Positions 1 to 9,098 are shown, counted from the stretch's first letter. The stretch is 39,538 bases of DNA from Halomonas sp. 328 (GCF_015645095.1 NZ_JADOTW010000032.1:1-39538); one strand, 5' to 3'. The notes: generated by a model from the letters alone, not told the origin. Numbers and translations are program-made.

Positions 1-2
1 CC

Positions 3-398
3 GCCGGTATCCCGATTCCCGCGGTCAGCCAGCTGGAAGTGCAGAGCGACGTGAACATCATCGAGTTCAATGAGGAGGAGCTGGCCACCACCCTGGAACA
101 CTTCCCGGTGGCCGAGTTCGCGATCCCCGCCAGCACCTACACCACCCTGGAGGAGGATGCCCGGGCGGTCTCCATGTGGAACTTCGCCATCGCCCGCTGC
201 GACCTGCCGGAGGACTTCGTCTACGAGGCGACCCGCCTGACCATGGAGAACAACGAGCGCATGCAGAGCATCCACCGCAGCGCCGTCACCACCATCCCCG
301 AGAACGTGGTTCACAACCAGGTGCTGCCCTTCCACCCGGGTGCCGCGCGCTGGTTCAGCGAGAACGGCTATGAGATCGACCCGTCGCTGATCCGCTAA
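3..398 (+). CDS. TAXI-family TRAP transporter solute-binding protein, C-terminal part (cut by window edge)
   Basis: This is the C-terminal part of a periplasmic solute-binding protein of the TAXI type, which delivers a substrate (often glutamate or another carboxylate in this family) to a TRAP permease. The frame is open from the left edge, so the start lies outside the window; 131 codons are visible before the TAA. The ending LPFHPGAARWFSENG followed by a short acidic tail is typical of TAXI C-termini. The DctQM fusion permease follows 75 bp downstream on the same strand, the usual operon partner, with a short hairpin between. Family assignment rests on this motif and the neighbour; the substrate cannot be read from the sequence. 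Confidence 0.88.
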   Translation, partial: AGIPIPAVSQLEVQSDVNIIEFNEEELATTLEHFPVAEFAIPASTYTTLEEDARAVSMWNFAIARCDLPEDFVYEATRLTMENNERMQSIHRSAVTTIPENVVHNQVLPFHPGAARWFSENGYEIDPSLIR

Positions 399-408
399 GC
401 GACCGTCG

Positions 409-430
409 CGAGCCGCCTCTGGGCGGCTCG
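409..430 (+). terminator. Hairpin between TAXI receptor and TRAP permease genes
   Basis: Perfect 9-bp GC-rich stem (409-417 with 422-430) and a 4-nt loop directly after the receptor stop codon. There is no T run. It fits a partial terminator or mRNA-stabilising hairpin that would leave more receptor than permease transcript, which is inference. Confidence 0.5.
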
Positions 431-473
431 CCCCACCGATCCCTAATCGTTCGTCCCTCAGGGGGAATCCCGC

Positions 474-2636
474 ATGACCCAATCAACCCACGACTCGGCA
501 CCCGAGGCCATCGCCCAGGGCGTCGACGAGGAGACGGTGGAGTCCAATCGCCGCCTCTACACCGGCTGGCACTGGACCCTCTTCGCGGTGCTGGCCATCG
601 CCTACGCCCTCTTCCACCTGGTGACCCTGAATGTGCTGCCGATGGAGACCTGGTCCTATCGCATCGTGCATATCTGTGGCGCCCTGATTCTCGGCTTCGC
701 CCTCTATACCGGGGCGCGCTTCAGCGAGGCCGACCAACCCCAGAGTCGTCCCTGGCTCCGGGGGCTCGGCTACCTGCTGCTGCTGCCCGCCGCCTATGCC
801 CTGCTGCAGGTGTGGCTGATGCAGCGCACCCTGGCCGGTGGCGCCATGCGCATCGATGCCGCCGTGGAGGCCTGGCACTTCGGCTACCCGCTGATGCTGG
901 CCGCCTTCGCCGCCATCGTGCTCTCCTGGTTCCAGCGCCAGCATCGCGAGCGCCTGGCCTCCGCCGACCTGGCGCTGATGGCCTGCGCGGTGGCCAGCGC
1001 CGCCTACCTGCTGCTGATCTATAACACCCCCATGCGCATGTCCACCGGCACCGCCTTCGCACCGCCGGGCATCGCCTATGCGGCCATCGCCGGCTCGGCC
1101 CTGATCCTCGAGCTGACCCGCCGGGTCGCCGGCCTGGCCCTGGTGATCATCTCGGCGCTGTTCCTGGCCTATGTCTTCGCCGGCCCCTACCTGCCCGGCT
1201 TCCTCGGTTACCCGGGCCTCTCGATGCAGCGCTTCTTCAGCCAGGTCTACACCGACGCCGGCATCCTCGGGCCGACCACCGCGGTGTCGTCCACCTATAT
1301 CATCCTGTTCATCATCTTCGCCGCCTTCCTGCAGGCCTCCAAGGTCGGCGACTACTTCGTCAACTTCGCCTTCGCCGCCGCCGGCCGCGCCCGGGGCGGT
1401 CCCGCCAAGGTCTCGATCTTCGCCTCCGGCCTGATGGGCATGATCAACGGCACCTCGGCGGGCAACGTGGTTTCCACCGGCTCGCTGACCATTCCGCTGA
1501 TGAAGAAGGTCGGCTACCCGGGCAAGAGCGCCGGGGCCATCGAGGCCGCCGCCTCCACCGGCGGGCAGATCATGCCGCCGATCATGGGCGCCGGCGCCTT
1601 TATCATGGCCGAGATCACCGGCATCCCCTATACCGAGATCGCCGTGGCGGCGCTGATCCCGGCGATCCTCTACTTCGCCTCGGTCTACTTCATGGTCGAC
1701 TTCGAGGCGGCCAAGAAGGGCATGCAGGGCATGCGCAAGGAGGAGATCCCGCAGTTCCGCCGCCTGGTCAAGCAGGTCTACCTGTTCGCGCCCATCGTGA
1801 TCCTGATCGCCGCCCTCTTCATGGGCTACTCGGTGATCCGAGCCGGTACCCTGGCCACCGCCTCCGCCGCCGTGGTCAGCTGGCTGTCGCCCTACAAGAT
1901 GGGGCCCCGGGCGATCCTCAAGGCGCTACAGCTGGCCGGCACCATGTCGATCCAGATCATCGCCGTCTGCGCCTGCGCCGGCCTGATCGTCGGGGTGATC
2001 TCGCTGACCGGCGTCGGCGCGCGCTTCTCCTCGCTGCTGCTCGGCCTGGCCGGGGTCAGCCAGCTGCTGGCGCTGTTCTTCGCCATGTGTATCTCCATCC
2101 TGCTGGGCATGGGCATGCCCACCACCGCCGCCTACGCGGTGGCCGCCTCGGTGGTCGCCCCGGGCCTGATCAATATCGGCATCCAACCGCTGGTGGCGCA
2201 CTTCTTCGTGTTCTACTTCGCGGTGGTCTCGGCGATCACCCCACCGGTGGCCCTGGCCTCCTACGCCGCGGCGGGCATCTCCGGAGCCAATGCCATGGCC
2301 ACCTCGGTGACCTCCTTCAAGGTGGGCCTGGCGGCCTTTATCGTGCCCTTCATGTTCTTCTACAGCCCGGCGCTGCTGATGGACGGCTCCTGGCCGCAGA
2401 TCCTGCGGGTCGGCGTCACCGCCATCCTGGGCATCGTGCTGCTGGCCGCCGCCGTTCAGGCCTGGTTCTTCGGCCCGGTGAAGGCCTGGCAGCGGCTGCT
2501 GATGCTGGTCGGCGCCCTGTGCATGATCTATGGCGGCATCTACACCGATGTGGCCGGCCTGGCCATCGGCGCCCTGCTGTTCCTGATGCAGCGCGGCAGC
2601 CATGGCGGCGGCACCCGGGCCGCCACCACCGGCTGA
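474..2636 (+). CDS. TRAP transporter fused permease (DctQM, 4TM/12TM type)
   Basis: This inner-membrane protein of 720 residues joins the small (DctQ-like, roughly residues 30-210) and large (DctM-like, roughly 210-690) TRAP permease subunits, the usual form when the receptor is TAXI type. It drives sodium- or proton-coupled uptake of the substrate bound by the upstream protein. Many hydrophobic segments are visible. DctM-type signatures include GLMGMINGTSAGNVVSTG near residue 320 and GMGMPTTAAYAVAASVVAPG near 545. ATG at 474 follows an AGGGGG ribosome site. Length matches the family. Sodium coupling is plausible in a halophile but not shown here. The gene ends in front of a very strong hairpin. 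Confidence 0.93.
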   Translation: MTQSTHDSAPEAIAQGVDEETVESNRRLYTGWHWTLFAVLAIAYALFHLVTLNVLPMETWSYRIVHICGALILGFALYTGARFSEADQPQSRPWLRGLGYLLLLPAAYALLQVWLMQRTLAGGAMRIDAAVEAWHFGYPLMLAAFAAIVLSWFQRQHRERLASADLALMACAVASAAYLLLIYNTPMRMSTGTAFAPPGIAYAAIAGSALILELTRRVAGLALVIISALFLAYVFAGPYLPGFLGYPGLSMQRFFSQVYTDAGILGPTTAVSSTYIILFIIFAAFLQASKVGDYFVNFAFAAAGRARGGPAKVSIFASGLMGMINGTSAGNVVSTGSLTIPLMKKVGYPGKSAGAIEAAASTGGQIMPPIMGAGAFIMAEITGIPYTEIAVAALIPAILYFASVYFMVDFEAAKKGMQGMRKEEIPQFRRLVKQVYLFAPIVILIAALFMGYSVIRAGTLATASAAVVSWLSPYKMGPRAILKALQLAGTMSIQIIAVCACAGLIVGVISLTGVGARFSSLLLGLAGVSQLLALFFAMCISILLGMGMPTTAAYAVAASVVAPGLINIGIQPLVAHFFVFYFAVVSAITPPVALASYAAAGISGANAMATSVTSFKVGLAAFIVPFMFFYSPALLMDGSWPQILRVGVTAILGIVLLAAAVQAWFFGPVKAWQRLLMLVGALCMIYGGIYTDVAGLAIGALLFLMQRGSHGGGTRAATTG

Positions 2637-2650
2637 CATTACCCCCCGGA

Positions 2651-2694
2651 AACGCCAAGGCCCCGCTCATCACGATGAGCGGGGCCTTGGCGTT
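2651..2694. terminator. Bidirectional terminator, 20-bp perfect stem
   Basis: Perfect 20-bp inverted repeat (2651-2670 with 2675-2694) and a CACG loop. It lies between the convergent TRAP operon and metF, so it can serve both strands. No long T tract is present; this window has several such long GC-rich perfect stems. Confidence 0.85.
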
Positions 2695-2710
2695 GGTGGG
2701 ACAGGATATC

Positions 2711-2940
2711 AGCTCTTCGCAGATCAGCGTGAAGCCACGACATGGCAGATCGCCGGCTTGCTATTGTGGGAGCTTGGCTATGCCGAGCGATTGGGCGACG
2801 CAGTCGCCCTTGGGTGCCAGCCAGGATCGCCCTTCGGGCGATATCGCGCGGAATCCGCGCTCCCACAAAAACCGCGGCAGCGGCTTGAGGGGCAACATAG
2901 AGTCTCCCACACCGGTATTCACACCAAAATTCGAAGAACC
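2711..2940. repeat. REP/MITE-like dispersed repeat, copy A (230 bp)
   Basis: Closely related to 26688-26870. Shared blocks include CTTCGCAGATCAGCGTGAAG at the left end, GGTATTCAC near the right end, and two opposed GTGGGAG-hairpin-CGAT units. The left unit (from about 2766) forms CTTGGC/GCCGAG. The right unit, read on the minus strand from about 2875, forms GCGCGG/CCGCGC. The ends form an imperfect inverted repeat (about TCTTCG-n8-YGTGAA). Copy A carries about 47 bp more than copy B between two CTCCCAC blocks. It ends 7 nt from the metF stop codon. A clear target duplication is not visible for this copy. Confidence 0.82.
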
Positions 2941-2947
2941 AGAAAAA

Positions 2948-3790
2948 TCAGCCGCAGAGATTATCGAGAACCTTGAGGGTCGGTTCGGCCTGGTTGAGCG
3001 TATAGAAGTGCAGCCCCGGGGCACCACCCTCCAGCAGCCGGCGGCTCAGCTCGGAGATCACCTCTTCGCCGAAGGCGGCGATGGCGGCACTATCGTCGCC
3101 ATAGGCCTCCAGCTGCTTGCGGATCCAGCGCGGAATCTCGGCGCCGCAGGCGTCGGAGAAACGCGCCAGCTTGGTGTAGTTGGTGATCGGCATGATGCCC
3201 GGCACGATGGGGCCCTCGACGCCCAGGGCCTGGGCCCGCTCCACGAAACGGAAGTAGGCATCGGCATTGAAGAAGTACTGGGTGATCGCCAGGTTGGCGC
3301 CGGCCTTCATCTTGCGGGCGAAGTTCTCCAGGTCGCGCTCCAGGTTGGGCGCCTGGGGATGGCACTCCGGGTAAGCGGCCACGGCGATCTCGAAATGGTC
3401 ACCGGTCTCCTCGCGGATAAACTCCACCAGTTCGTTGGCGTAACGCAGCTCACCGACGCCGCCCATGCCGGAGGGCAGGTCGCCGCGCAGGGCCACCAGG
3501 CTATCGATGCCCTCCTCGCGATACTGGGCCAGCAGGTCGCGCAGCTGGGCCTTCTCGCTGCCCACGCAGGAGAGGTGCGGCGCGGTGGAGATGCCGCTCC
3601 GGCGGACCTGGCGCACCGTGTCCAGGGTGCGATGCTGGGTCGAGCCGCCGGCGCCGTAGGTCACCGAGAAGAAGCGCGGCTGGCGGCTGGCCAGGGCATC
3701 GCGCACATGCATCAGTTTCTCGCGTCCCGCCTCGGTATTCGGCGGAAAGAACTCGAAACTGATCCCCAGCGGATGCTCTTGTGCACTCAT
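2948..3790 (-). CDS. metF: 5,10-methylenetetrahydrofolate reductase
   Basis: FAD enzyme of 280 residues that reduces methylene-THF to methyl-THF, the methyl donor for methionine synthesis. The protein opens with FEFFPP at residues 12-17, whose Glu13 matches the catalytic Glu28 of E. coli MetF. The flavin and folate region ALRGDLPSG includes Asp104. I chose ATG at 3790 because AGGG sits 8 nt upstream; longer starts at 3802 or 3829 have poorer spacing. It is transcribed alone toward the bidirectional hairpin at 2651-2694. ahcY and metK, also of the methionine cycle, lie further along on the same strand. REP-like copy A abuts its stop codon. Confidence 0.96.
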   Translation of the reverse strand: MSAQEHPLGISFEFFPPNTEAGREKLMHVRDALASRQPRFFSVTYGAGGSTQHRTLDTVRQVRRSGISTAPHLSCVGSEKAQLRDLLAQYREEGIDSLVALRGDLPSGMGGVGELRYANELVEFIREETGDHFEIAVAAYPECHPQAPNLERDLENFARKMKAGANLAITQYFFNADAYFRFVERAQALGVEGPIVPGIMPITNYTKLARFSDACGAEIPRWIRKQLEAYGDDSAAIAAFGEEVISELSRRLLEGGAPGLHFYTLNQAEPTLKVLDNLCG

Positions 3791-3818
3791 CGACTCAACC
3801 CTCATCTCTTGGCTTGTG

Positions 3819-3835
3819 GCCCCCTGCATGGGGGC
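3819..3835 (-). promoter_or_regulatory. Stem-loop in the metF leader
   Basis: A 6-bp perfect G/C stem with a 5-nt loop lies about 30 nt upstream of the metF start on the minus strand, just before its ribosome site. It could modulate translation. I could not match the leader to any SAM, SAH or cobalamin riboswitch. The rest of the 257-bp gap before the divergent AEC gene (3791-4047) shows no other gene. Confidence 0.3.
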
Positions 3836-4047
3836 TCTCGTATCCAGCGCCCCGGGCGACCCCAGGGATTCAGGAGAGCATTGTGCCGACTCGAATTGCC
3901 TGAGACCAATGAAAGTTTCCCCGCCTCTGCTTCGAAATGGCTCATATTAGCGGTTATGGTTTTATTCCTTGGGCCAGGACACCAGCGCACCGCTGACAGC
4001 TCGCGCCCGAGGCGGCATGATGGCGACGCTACCCAAGGAGAGGCCCC

Positions 4048-4980
4048 GTGGAACTCGCAAGCATCCTGATGACCCCGCTATGGACGCTGCTGGCCTTCGT
4101 CGGCCTGGGCTGGCTGGCGGCTCGCCGCCTGGCCATCGACCCGCGCCCCATCGCCACCCTGCTGATCTACCTGATCGCCCCCCTGACCTTCTTCCGCGGC
4201 CTGATCCTGGGGGGCCCCACCCCGGCCTACCTGCTGCTGACCCTGGCCGCCTTCCTGGTGGCCAGCCTGCTCTGCCTGCTGGTCAGTCGCCTGGTGCGCC
4301 GCGGCTTCGCCGACCAGGAGGCGGCGCTGCTGGCCTTCTCCGCCGGCACCGGCAATACCGGCTACTTCGGCCTGCCCATCGCCATGGTGCTGCTGCCGCC
4401 GCAAGGCGTGACCCTCTACCTCTTCTGCGTGCTGGGCATCACCCTCTATGAATTCACCCTGGGCTTCTATATCAGCGCCCGGGGGCGCTTCTCGGTGCGC
4501 GAGAGCCTGCTCAAGATCTTTCGCCTGCCGCTGATCTACGCCTTCGCCGCCGCTCTGCTGGTCAGCGGCCTGGGGCTCGGCGTGCCAGCCCCGGTGATGC
4601 AGGGGCTGGAGGCCTTCCCGGCCACCTACACCCTGCTGGGGATGATGATCATCGGCATGACCCTGGGGCGGGTCTCGCTGCGCGAGGTGGATGGGCGCTT
4701 TATCGGCGCCTGCGTGGCGGTGCGCTTCGCGCTCTGGCCGCTCCTGGCCCTGGCCCTGGTGCTGGGCCTGCAGGCACTGATGCCGCTGCCGCCGGAGATG
4801 GCCCTGGCGCTGTTGCTGCTGGGGGTGGTGCCCATGGCCGCCAATGTGGTGGTGGTGGCCATGGAGCTGGGCATCGCCCCGGCCAAGGGGGCGCTGGCGG
4901 TGCTGATCACCACCCTGGCCGCGCCCCTGGTGATCCCCCTCTATCTGCACGGGATGATGCGCGTAACCGGCCTGGGCTAA
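4048..4980 (+). CDS. AEC-family transporter (auxin efflux carrier-like)
   Basis: Inner-membrane protein of 310 residues with about ten hydrophobic segments in the two-by-five arrangement of the AEC family (PF03547). Bacterial members move carboxylates such as malate or other organic anions. Family-like features are a glycine/asparagine-rich stretch AGTGNTGYFGLPIAM near residues 106-120 and a second PMAANVVVVAMELGI near 260. The start is GTG at 4048, preceded by AAGGAG at 4034-4039. The gene is divergent from metF and convergent with the GST gene 15 bp away. The substrate cannot be deduced. Confidence 0.85.
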   Translation: MELASILMTPLWTLLAFVGLGWLAARRLAIDPRPIATLLIYLIAPLTFFRGLILGGPTPAYLLLTLAAFLVASLLCLLVSRLVRRGFADQEAALLAFSAGTGNTGYFGLPIAMVLLPPQGVTLYLFCVLGITLYEFTLGFYISARGRFSVRESLLKIFRLPLIYAFAAALLVSGLGLGVPAPVMQGLEAFPATYTLLGMMIIGMTLGRVSLREVDGRFIGACVAVRFALWPLLALALVLGLQALMPLPPEMALALLLLGVVPMAANVVVVAMELGIAPAKGALAVLITTLAAPLVIPLYLHGMMRVTGLG

Positions 4981-4995
4981 GTCGCCGTGCCGAGC

Positions 4996-5649
4996 CTAGT
5001 CGAAGCTCGGCGCCACCAGCACCCGCCGCCCGGCCGGGCGCTCGCGCAACCGCTCGAGGTAGGCCGCCAGCGCCGGGTGCGGCGCCAGCAGCGGTGCCGC
5101 CTGGGGCAGGTTCGCCAGGTAATCCAGCATGGGCGCGGCCAGGGTATCGGCCAGGGTCAGGGCGTCGCCCAGCAGGTAAGCCTGTTCGCCCAGTTGCGCC
5201 TCCAGCAGGGCGAGCATGCGAGCGACCTCGGGGGTGGCGGCCGCCACCTCGGCCTCACGCACCCGGCCCTCCGGCCCCTTGGGAAAGACGAGCTCCAGCA
5301 GATAGTGCCTGACCAGGGCCTGATCCACGTAGCCGGCCAGTACCGCGCACCACTGGTCGACCTCGGCGCGTGCCCAGGCATCCGCCGGCTGCAAGGCGGG
5401 CCCGTCGAAGGCCGCGTCCAGGTAGCGGCAGATGGCCACGCTCTCGTAGAGGCGACGCTCCCCATGCAGCAGCACCGGCACCTTGCCGAAGGGATGCAGC
5501 GCCCGATGGGCCGGCGAGCGCAGGCCGATGGGCTCGCCGTTCAGGGTCATGCCCAGGGTATAGGCGATGCCCTTCTCCTCGCAGCAGTACTGGACGCTGC
5601 GCACGAAGTTGCTGAACTGGGGGCCCAGGATATGCACCGATGCGGCCAT
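4996..5649 (-). CDS. Glutathione S-transferase family protein
   Basis: Cytosolic GST-fold protein of 217 residues. The N-terminal thioredoxin-like domain (about residues 5-80) has HPFGKVPVL with the conserved cis-proline and the glutathione-binding ESVAICRYLD. The all-helical C-terminal domain follows. Serines near residue 13-18 (FSNFVRS) may supply the active-site hydroxyl, which is a guess. ATG at 5649 follows GGGAGAT. It is divergently transcribed from a TetR-type regulator 129 bp away, which suggests that regulator controls it and that the gene responds to some toxic compound; that link is inferred from position only. Confidence 0.87.
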   Translation of the reverse strand: MAASVHILGPQFSNFVRSVQYCCEEKGIAYTLGMTLNGEPIGLRSPAHRALHPFGKVPVLLHGERRLYESVAICRYLDAAFDGPALQPADAWARAEVDQWCAVLAGYVDQALVRHYLLELVFPKGPEGRVREAEVAAATPEVARMLALLEAQLGEQAYLLGDALTLADTLAAPMLDYLANLPQAAPLLAPHPALAAYLERLRERPAGRRVLVAPSFD

Positions 5650-5682
5650 GACGATCTCCCGATAATGGATGGGTGTTCCGAT

Positions 5683-5710
5683 ACCCTAGCCCAGGGCACC
5701 ATATGATCAA
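5683..5710 (-). promoter_or_regulatory. Candidate promoter of the GST gene in the GST/TetR divergent region
   Basis: On the minus strand TTGATC (5705-5710) and TAGGGT (5683-5688) are 16 bp apart and lie 34 bp upstream of the GST start. An imperfect palindrome, TATG-n8-CATA, overlaps the -35 box around 5702-5717 and could be a TetR-family operator. Both calls are made by eye. Confidence 0.35.
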
Positions 5711-5778
5711 TAACATAACGTCCTGTCATGGCAGACTGGGGCGATCCCGCTGTCCCGACCACCTGGAGGCCGCCCCTC

Positions 5779-6321
5779 ATGCCCTGGCATCCCGACCACA
5801 AGGCGCATAGCCGCGAGCGTATCCTGCGGGCCGCGGCCCGCCTCTTCACCCGGCACGGCTTCGCCGGCGTGAGCATCGATACCCTGATGCGGGACGCCGG
5901 CCTGACCCGGGGGGCCTTCTATGCCCACTTCGCCTCCAAGAGCGAGCTCTACGCAGAGGCCATCGCCGAAGCCGCTCGACAGGGAGTCGCACGCCTGGAC
6001 CCGAGCGCCCCTTCTGCGGCTCGCGCTCGTTACCTGAGCCGCGAGCACCTGGAGAGCGAGGCCGGCCTCTGTCCACTGGCCAGCCTGGTCAGCGACGTGG
6101 CCCAGCAGGACCCCTTGGTCAGAGAAAGCTATACGCGGCTTTTCCGCGGGTTCGTCGACCGCGTCGCCGGGGGAGAGGAGGAGGCCCGCCGACAAACCCT
6201 GCAGCGAGCGGTGATGATGATCGGCGGGCTCGCCATCGCCCGTACCCTCAGCGACGAAGGCCTCGCCGAGGAGCTGCTCCGGGCCTGCCGCCAGGGTATC
6301 GAGGCGGACGCCGGCCCCTGA
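5779..6321 (+). CDS. TetR/AcrR-family transcriptional regulator
   Basis: DNA-binding repressor of 180 residues. The N-terminal helix-turn-helix is clear: RERILRAAARLFTRHGFAGV, then IDTLMRDAGLTRGAFYAHFAS, the canonical TetR pattern in the first 55 residues. The C-terminal ligand and dimerisation domain is family-variable. I prefer ATG at 5779 with GGAGG at 5765-5769; an upstream in-frame start at 5728 would add 17 residues without a good ribosome site. It is divergent from the GST gene, its likely target along with itself. The stop codon lies one base from the convergent GGDEF gene, so no terminator fits between. Confidence 0.9.
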   Translation: MPWHPDHKAHSRERILRAAARLFTRHGFAGVSIDTLMRDAGLTRGAFYAHFASKSELYAEAIAEAARQGVARLDPSAPSAARARYLSREHLESEAGLCPLASLVSDVAQQDPLVRESYTRLFRGFVDRVAGGEEEARRQTLQRAVMMIGGLAIARTLSDEGLAEELLRACRQGIEADAGP

Positions 6322-6322
6322 G

Positions 6323-7552
6323 TCAGAAATCGTCCAGGGAGGGCCAATCCTTGCCTTCCGGGTACTCGGTGGCTGAACCGGGATCCTTGGGCGCCTGCTC
6401 GTCCTTCGCCGATTCGCGGCGAGCGGCCCGCACCCGCCGCTTGTTATGGTACATCTCGCTATCGACCCGCTGGATCAGGGTGTCCATGTCCACCCGGGCA
6501 TCGTCCCAGGGCGCATAGGTCAGGGTGCCGATACTGGCAGTAATGGTACGCTCGGGGTCGGCCGCCAGGCGCTGGTCGGCCAGCGCCTGGCGCAGGGCCT
6601 CGGCACGCGCCCGGCAATCCCGCTGGGAGGCCCCCGGCAGCACCACCAGAAACTCGTCACCGCCCATGCGACAGGCCATCTCGCCTTTATCGACGAGGCT
6701 CTCCAGGGCCCGGGCCACGGCACAGATCAACTGATCGCCGGCGGCATGCCCCAGAGTGTCGTTGACCGGCTTGAGGTGGTCCACATCGATCAGCATCAGC
6801 GACAGGGGCCAGCGCATCTCCTGCTGGCAATTGGCCAGTGACCCCTTGAGGAAGGCCATGCCCCGGCGCCGGTTGGGCAGCCCGGTCATGGCGTCGAAGT
6901 TGGCCAGCTGCATCAGCTCCTGGTGCTGCTGGGCCAGCCGCTCGTAGGTGACGCTGAGCTCCGCATTGCGCTTGGCCAGCTCCATGCGCAGGGTCGCCGC
7001 GCGGGTGAAGTTGAAGTAGCGCACCTGGGAGAGCAGCGGCGAGATCAGCACCCCCACCAGCAGGAAGACCCCCCCGTACTGCCCCAGGGTAAAGAAGCTG
7101 AAGGGACTCCACAGCAGGAAACAGAGCAGGTAGGCGGTGACCATGAAGCCGTTGAGTAGCACCATCTTGCGCCAGTGCCAGACGGTGGCCACCGGCACCA
7201 GCACGAAGAGCGCCAGGGCAGTGCTGATATTCCAGAAGAAGAAGACCTCGGTGTCATCGATCCAGGCGGCCCCCCAGGCCAGGAAGCCCCCCACCCCCAG
7301 GGCGCTGATCAGCACCGCCATCTCGCTGCGCTCCGGGTGGCCGTGCTGCCACCAGAGGCAGGCGACGATCAGGCCGATGCTGCCCAGGCGTCCGGCCCAG
7401 AAGAGCGGCCAGTGGGGGGCGATCAACCAGTAGTCGAAGGGCAGATAGCAGAGCAGGCCGATCACCGCGCAGAGCAGGAAGGCGGCGTTGACACGCGCCT
7501 GCTGGCGGCGCTCTTCCTTCGCCGCCTCGAGATCCAGATCTGCCAACATCAT
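6323..7552 (-). CDS. Membrane-anchored GGDEF diguanylate cyclase
   Basis: Protein of 409 residues that should make cyclic di-GMP from two GTP. Residues about 20-185 hold six hydrophobic segments, a membrane sensor of no recognised class. A short linker (about 190-220) leads to a C-terminal GGDEF domain. The catalytic motif is intact (RMGGDEFLVVLPG, near residue 297), and the typical opening DAMTGLPNRR and LMLIDVDHLKPVND are present. The inhibitory RxxD site expected five residues before GGDEF reads DKGE, so product inhibition through that site is unlikely. The tail is charged and proline-rich. ATG at 7552 follows GGAGG. The signal sensed is unknown. Confidence 0.93.
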   Translation of the reverse strand: MMLADLDLEAAKEERRQQARVNAAFLLCAVIGLLCYLPFDYWLIAPHWPLFWAGRLGSIGLIVACLWWQHGHPERSEMAVLISALGVGGFLAWGAAWIDDTEVFFFWNISTALALFVLVPVATVWHWRKMVLLNGFMVTAYLLCFLLWSPFSFFTLGQYGGVFLLVGVLISPLLSQVRYFNFTRAATLRMELAKRNAELSVTYERLAQQHQELMQLANFDAMTGLPNRRRGMAFLKGSLANCQQEMRWPLSLMLIDVDHLKPVNDTLGHAAGDQLICAVARALESLVDKGEMACRMGGDEFLVVLPGASQRDCRARAEALRQALADQRLAADPERTITASIGTLTYAPWDDARVDMDTLIQRVDSEMYHNKRRVRAARRESAKDEQAPKDPGSATEYPEGKDWPSLDDF

Positions 7553-7590
7553 GGCTGCCTCCAGCGGGCCTCCTGCCCGCCCGTGAAATG

Positions 7591-7623
7591 CTATCGGCGG
7601 GCCGCCATACGACCCGCCGATAG
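7591..7623 (-). terminator. Terminator-like hairpin after ahcY
   Basis: Perfect 11-bp stem (7591-7601 with 7613-7623) with an 11-nt loop, located 13 nt past the ahcY stop and upstream of the GGDEF gene on the same strand. No T run. Confidence 0.6.
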
Positions 7624-7636
7624 CGACCGGCGTGCC

Positions 7637-9046
7637 TCAGTAGCGATAGGCATCCGGTTTGAAGGGACCCGCGACGGGGACCCCCAGATAGTCGCCCTGG
7701 GCCTCGGTCAGGCGCGTCACCACGCCGCCGAAGCCCTCCACCATGTAGCGGGCCACCTCCTCGTCCAACGCCTTGGGCAGCACCGAGACGCCGAGGGCCG
7801 CCGGCTTGTCCACGGCCGGCAGGTCGGCGAAACGCCCCTCGAAGAGGTGGATCTGGGCCAGCACCTGGTTGGCGAAGGAGCCATCCATGATCCGCGACGG
7901 ATGGCCGGTGGCGTTACCCAGGTTCACCAGGCGTCCCTCGGCCAGCAGGATCAGGTAGTCGTCGCTGCCCGGGTCGTAGTCGCCCGGATCGCTGTCCCGG
8001 TAAACCTTGTGGACCTGGGGCTTGACCTCCTCCCAGTGCCACTGGCGACGCATATAGGCGGTATCGATCTCGCTGTCGAAGTGGCCGATATTGCACACCA
8101 CGGCGCCCTTCTTCAGCGAGCGCAGCATGGACGCGTCGCAGGCGTCGATATTGCCGGTGGCGGTGACCACCAGGTCGATCTTCGCCAGCAAGGCCCGATC
8201 GATACTGTCCATGCCGCGATTGATGCCGTCGACATAGGGAGAAACCACTTCGAAACCGTCCATGCAGGCCTGCATGGCGCAGATGGGGTCCACCTCGCTG
8301 ACCTTGACGATCATCCCCTCCTGGCGCAGCGAGGCCGCCGACCCCTTGCCCACGTCACCATAGCCCACCACCAGGGCCCGCTTGCCGGCCAGCAGGTGAT
8401 CGGTGGCGCGCTTGATGGCGTCGCTCAGGGAGTGGCGGCAGCCGTACTTGTTGTCGTTCTTGGACTTGGTGACGGCGTCGTTGACGTTGATGGCCGGTAC
8501 CCGGAGGCTGCCGGCGCGGAGCATCTCCTGGAGGCGATGCACCCCGGTGGTGGTCTCCTCGGAGATCCCGTGGATGGCCTCCAGCAGCTCCGGGAAGCGC
8601 TCGTGGAGCAGCTGGGTCAGGTCGCCACCGTCATCCAGCACCAGGTTGGGGCTCCAGCCGTCGGGACCGGTCACGGTCTGCTCGATGCACCACCAGAACT
8701 CCTCCTCGCTTTCGCCCTTCCAGGCGAACACCGGGATGCCGGCGGCGGCGATGGCCGCGGCGGCATGGTCCTGGGTGGAGAAGATATTGCAGGAGGACCA
8801 GCGCACGCTGGCTCCCAGGGCCACCAGGGTCTCGATCAGCACCGCGGTCTGGATGGTCATGTGGATGCAGCCGGCGATACGCGCCCCCGCGAGTGGCTGC
8901 TGCTGGCGATACTTGTCGCGAATCGCCATCAGCGCCGGCATCTCGGTCTCGGCGATGCGGATCTCGCGGCGGCCCCAGTCGGCCAGGGAGAGGTCGGCGA
9001 CCTTGAAATCACCAAGGTCGGCGGGGGAGACGGCGGCTTGGGTCAT
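7637..9046 (-). CDS. ahcY: S-adenosyl-L-homocysteine hydrolase
   Basis: Cytosolic NAD-dependent enzyme of 469 residues that splits S-adenosylhomocysteine into adenosine and homocysteine, removing the inhibitory product of methyl transfers. Signatures are [19 protein letters not shown], the NAD-binding [17 protein letters not shown] from about residue 228, and the C-terminal PDAYRY typical of bacterial AhcY. ATG at 9046 follows GAGGTG, and the sequence from [14 protein letters not shown] matches the family; longer frames upstream look non-coding. With metK and metF it covers the methyl cycle. I found no SAH riboswitch-like fold upstream. Instead the upstream region carries three diverged tandem repeats. 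Confidence 0.97.
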   Translation of the reverse strand: MTQAAVSPADLGDFKVADLSLADWGRREIRIAETEMPALMAIRDKYRQQQPLAGARIAGCIHMTIQTAVLIETLVALGASVRWSSCNIFSTQDHAAAAIAAAGIPVFAWKGESEEEFWWCIEQTVTGPDGWSPNLVLDDGGDLTQLLHERFPELLEAIHGISEETTTGVHRLQEMLRAGSLRVPAINVNDAVTKSKNDNKYGCRHSLSDAIKRATDHLLAGKRALVVGYGDVGKGSAASLRQEGMIVKVSEVDPICAMQACMDGFEVVSPYVDGINRGMDSIDRALLAKIDLVVTATGNIDACDASMLRSLKKGAVVCNIGHFDSEIDTAYMRRQWHWEEVKPQVHKVYRDSDPGDYDPGSDDYLILLAEGRLVNLGNATGHPSRIMDGSFANQVLAQIHLFEGRFADLPAVDKPAALGVSVLPKALDEEVARYMVEGFGGVVTRLTEAQGDYLGVPVAGPFKPDAYRY

Positions 9047-9098
9047 GCGAACACCTCGGTTGCGACGATGGGTTATAACCGCATTGACTCTCACTATA

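Noticed and set aside
3791-4047. Short minus-strand frame of 62 codons upstream of metF
   Set aside because: It overlaps the metF ribosome site and the leader hairpin and has no ribosome site of its own.
2087-4069. Open frame of 660 codons crossing the TRAP gene end, the repeat and metF
   Set aside because: It runs through a terminator and antisense to metF; a chance opening in GC-rich DNA.
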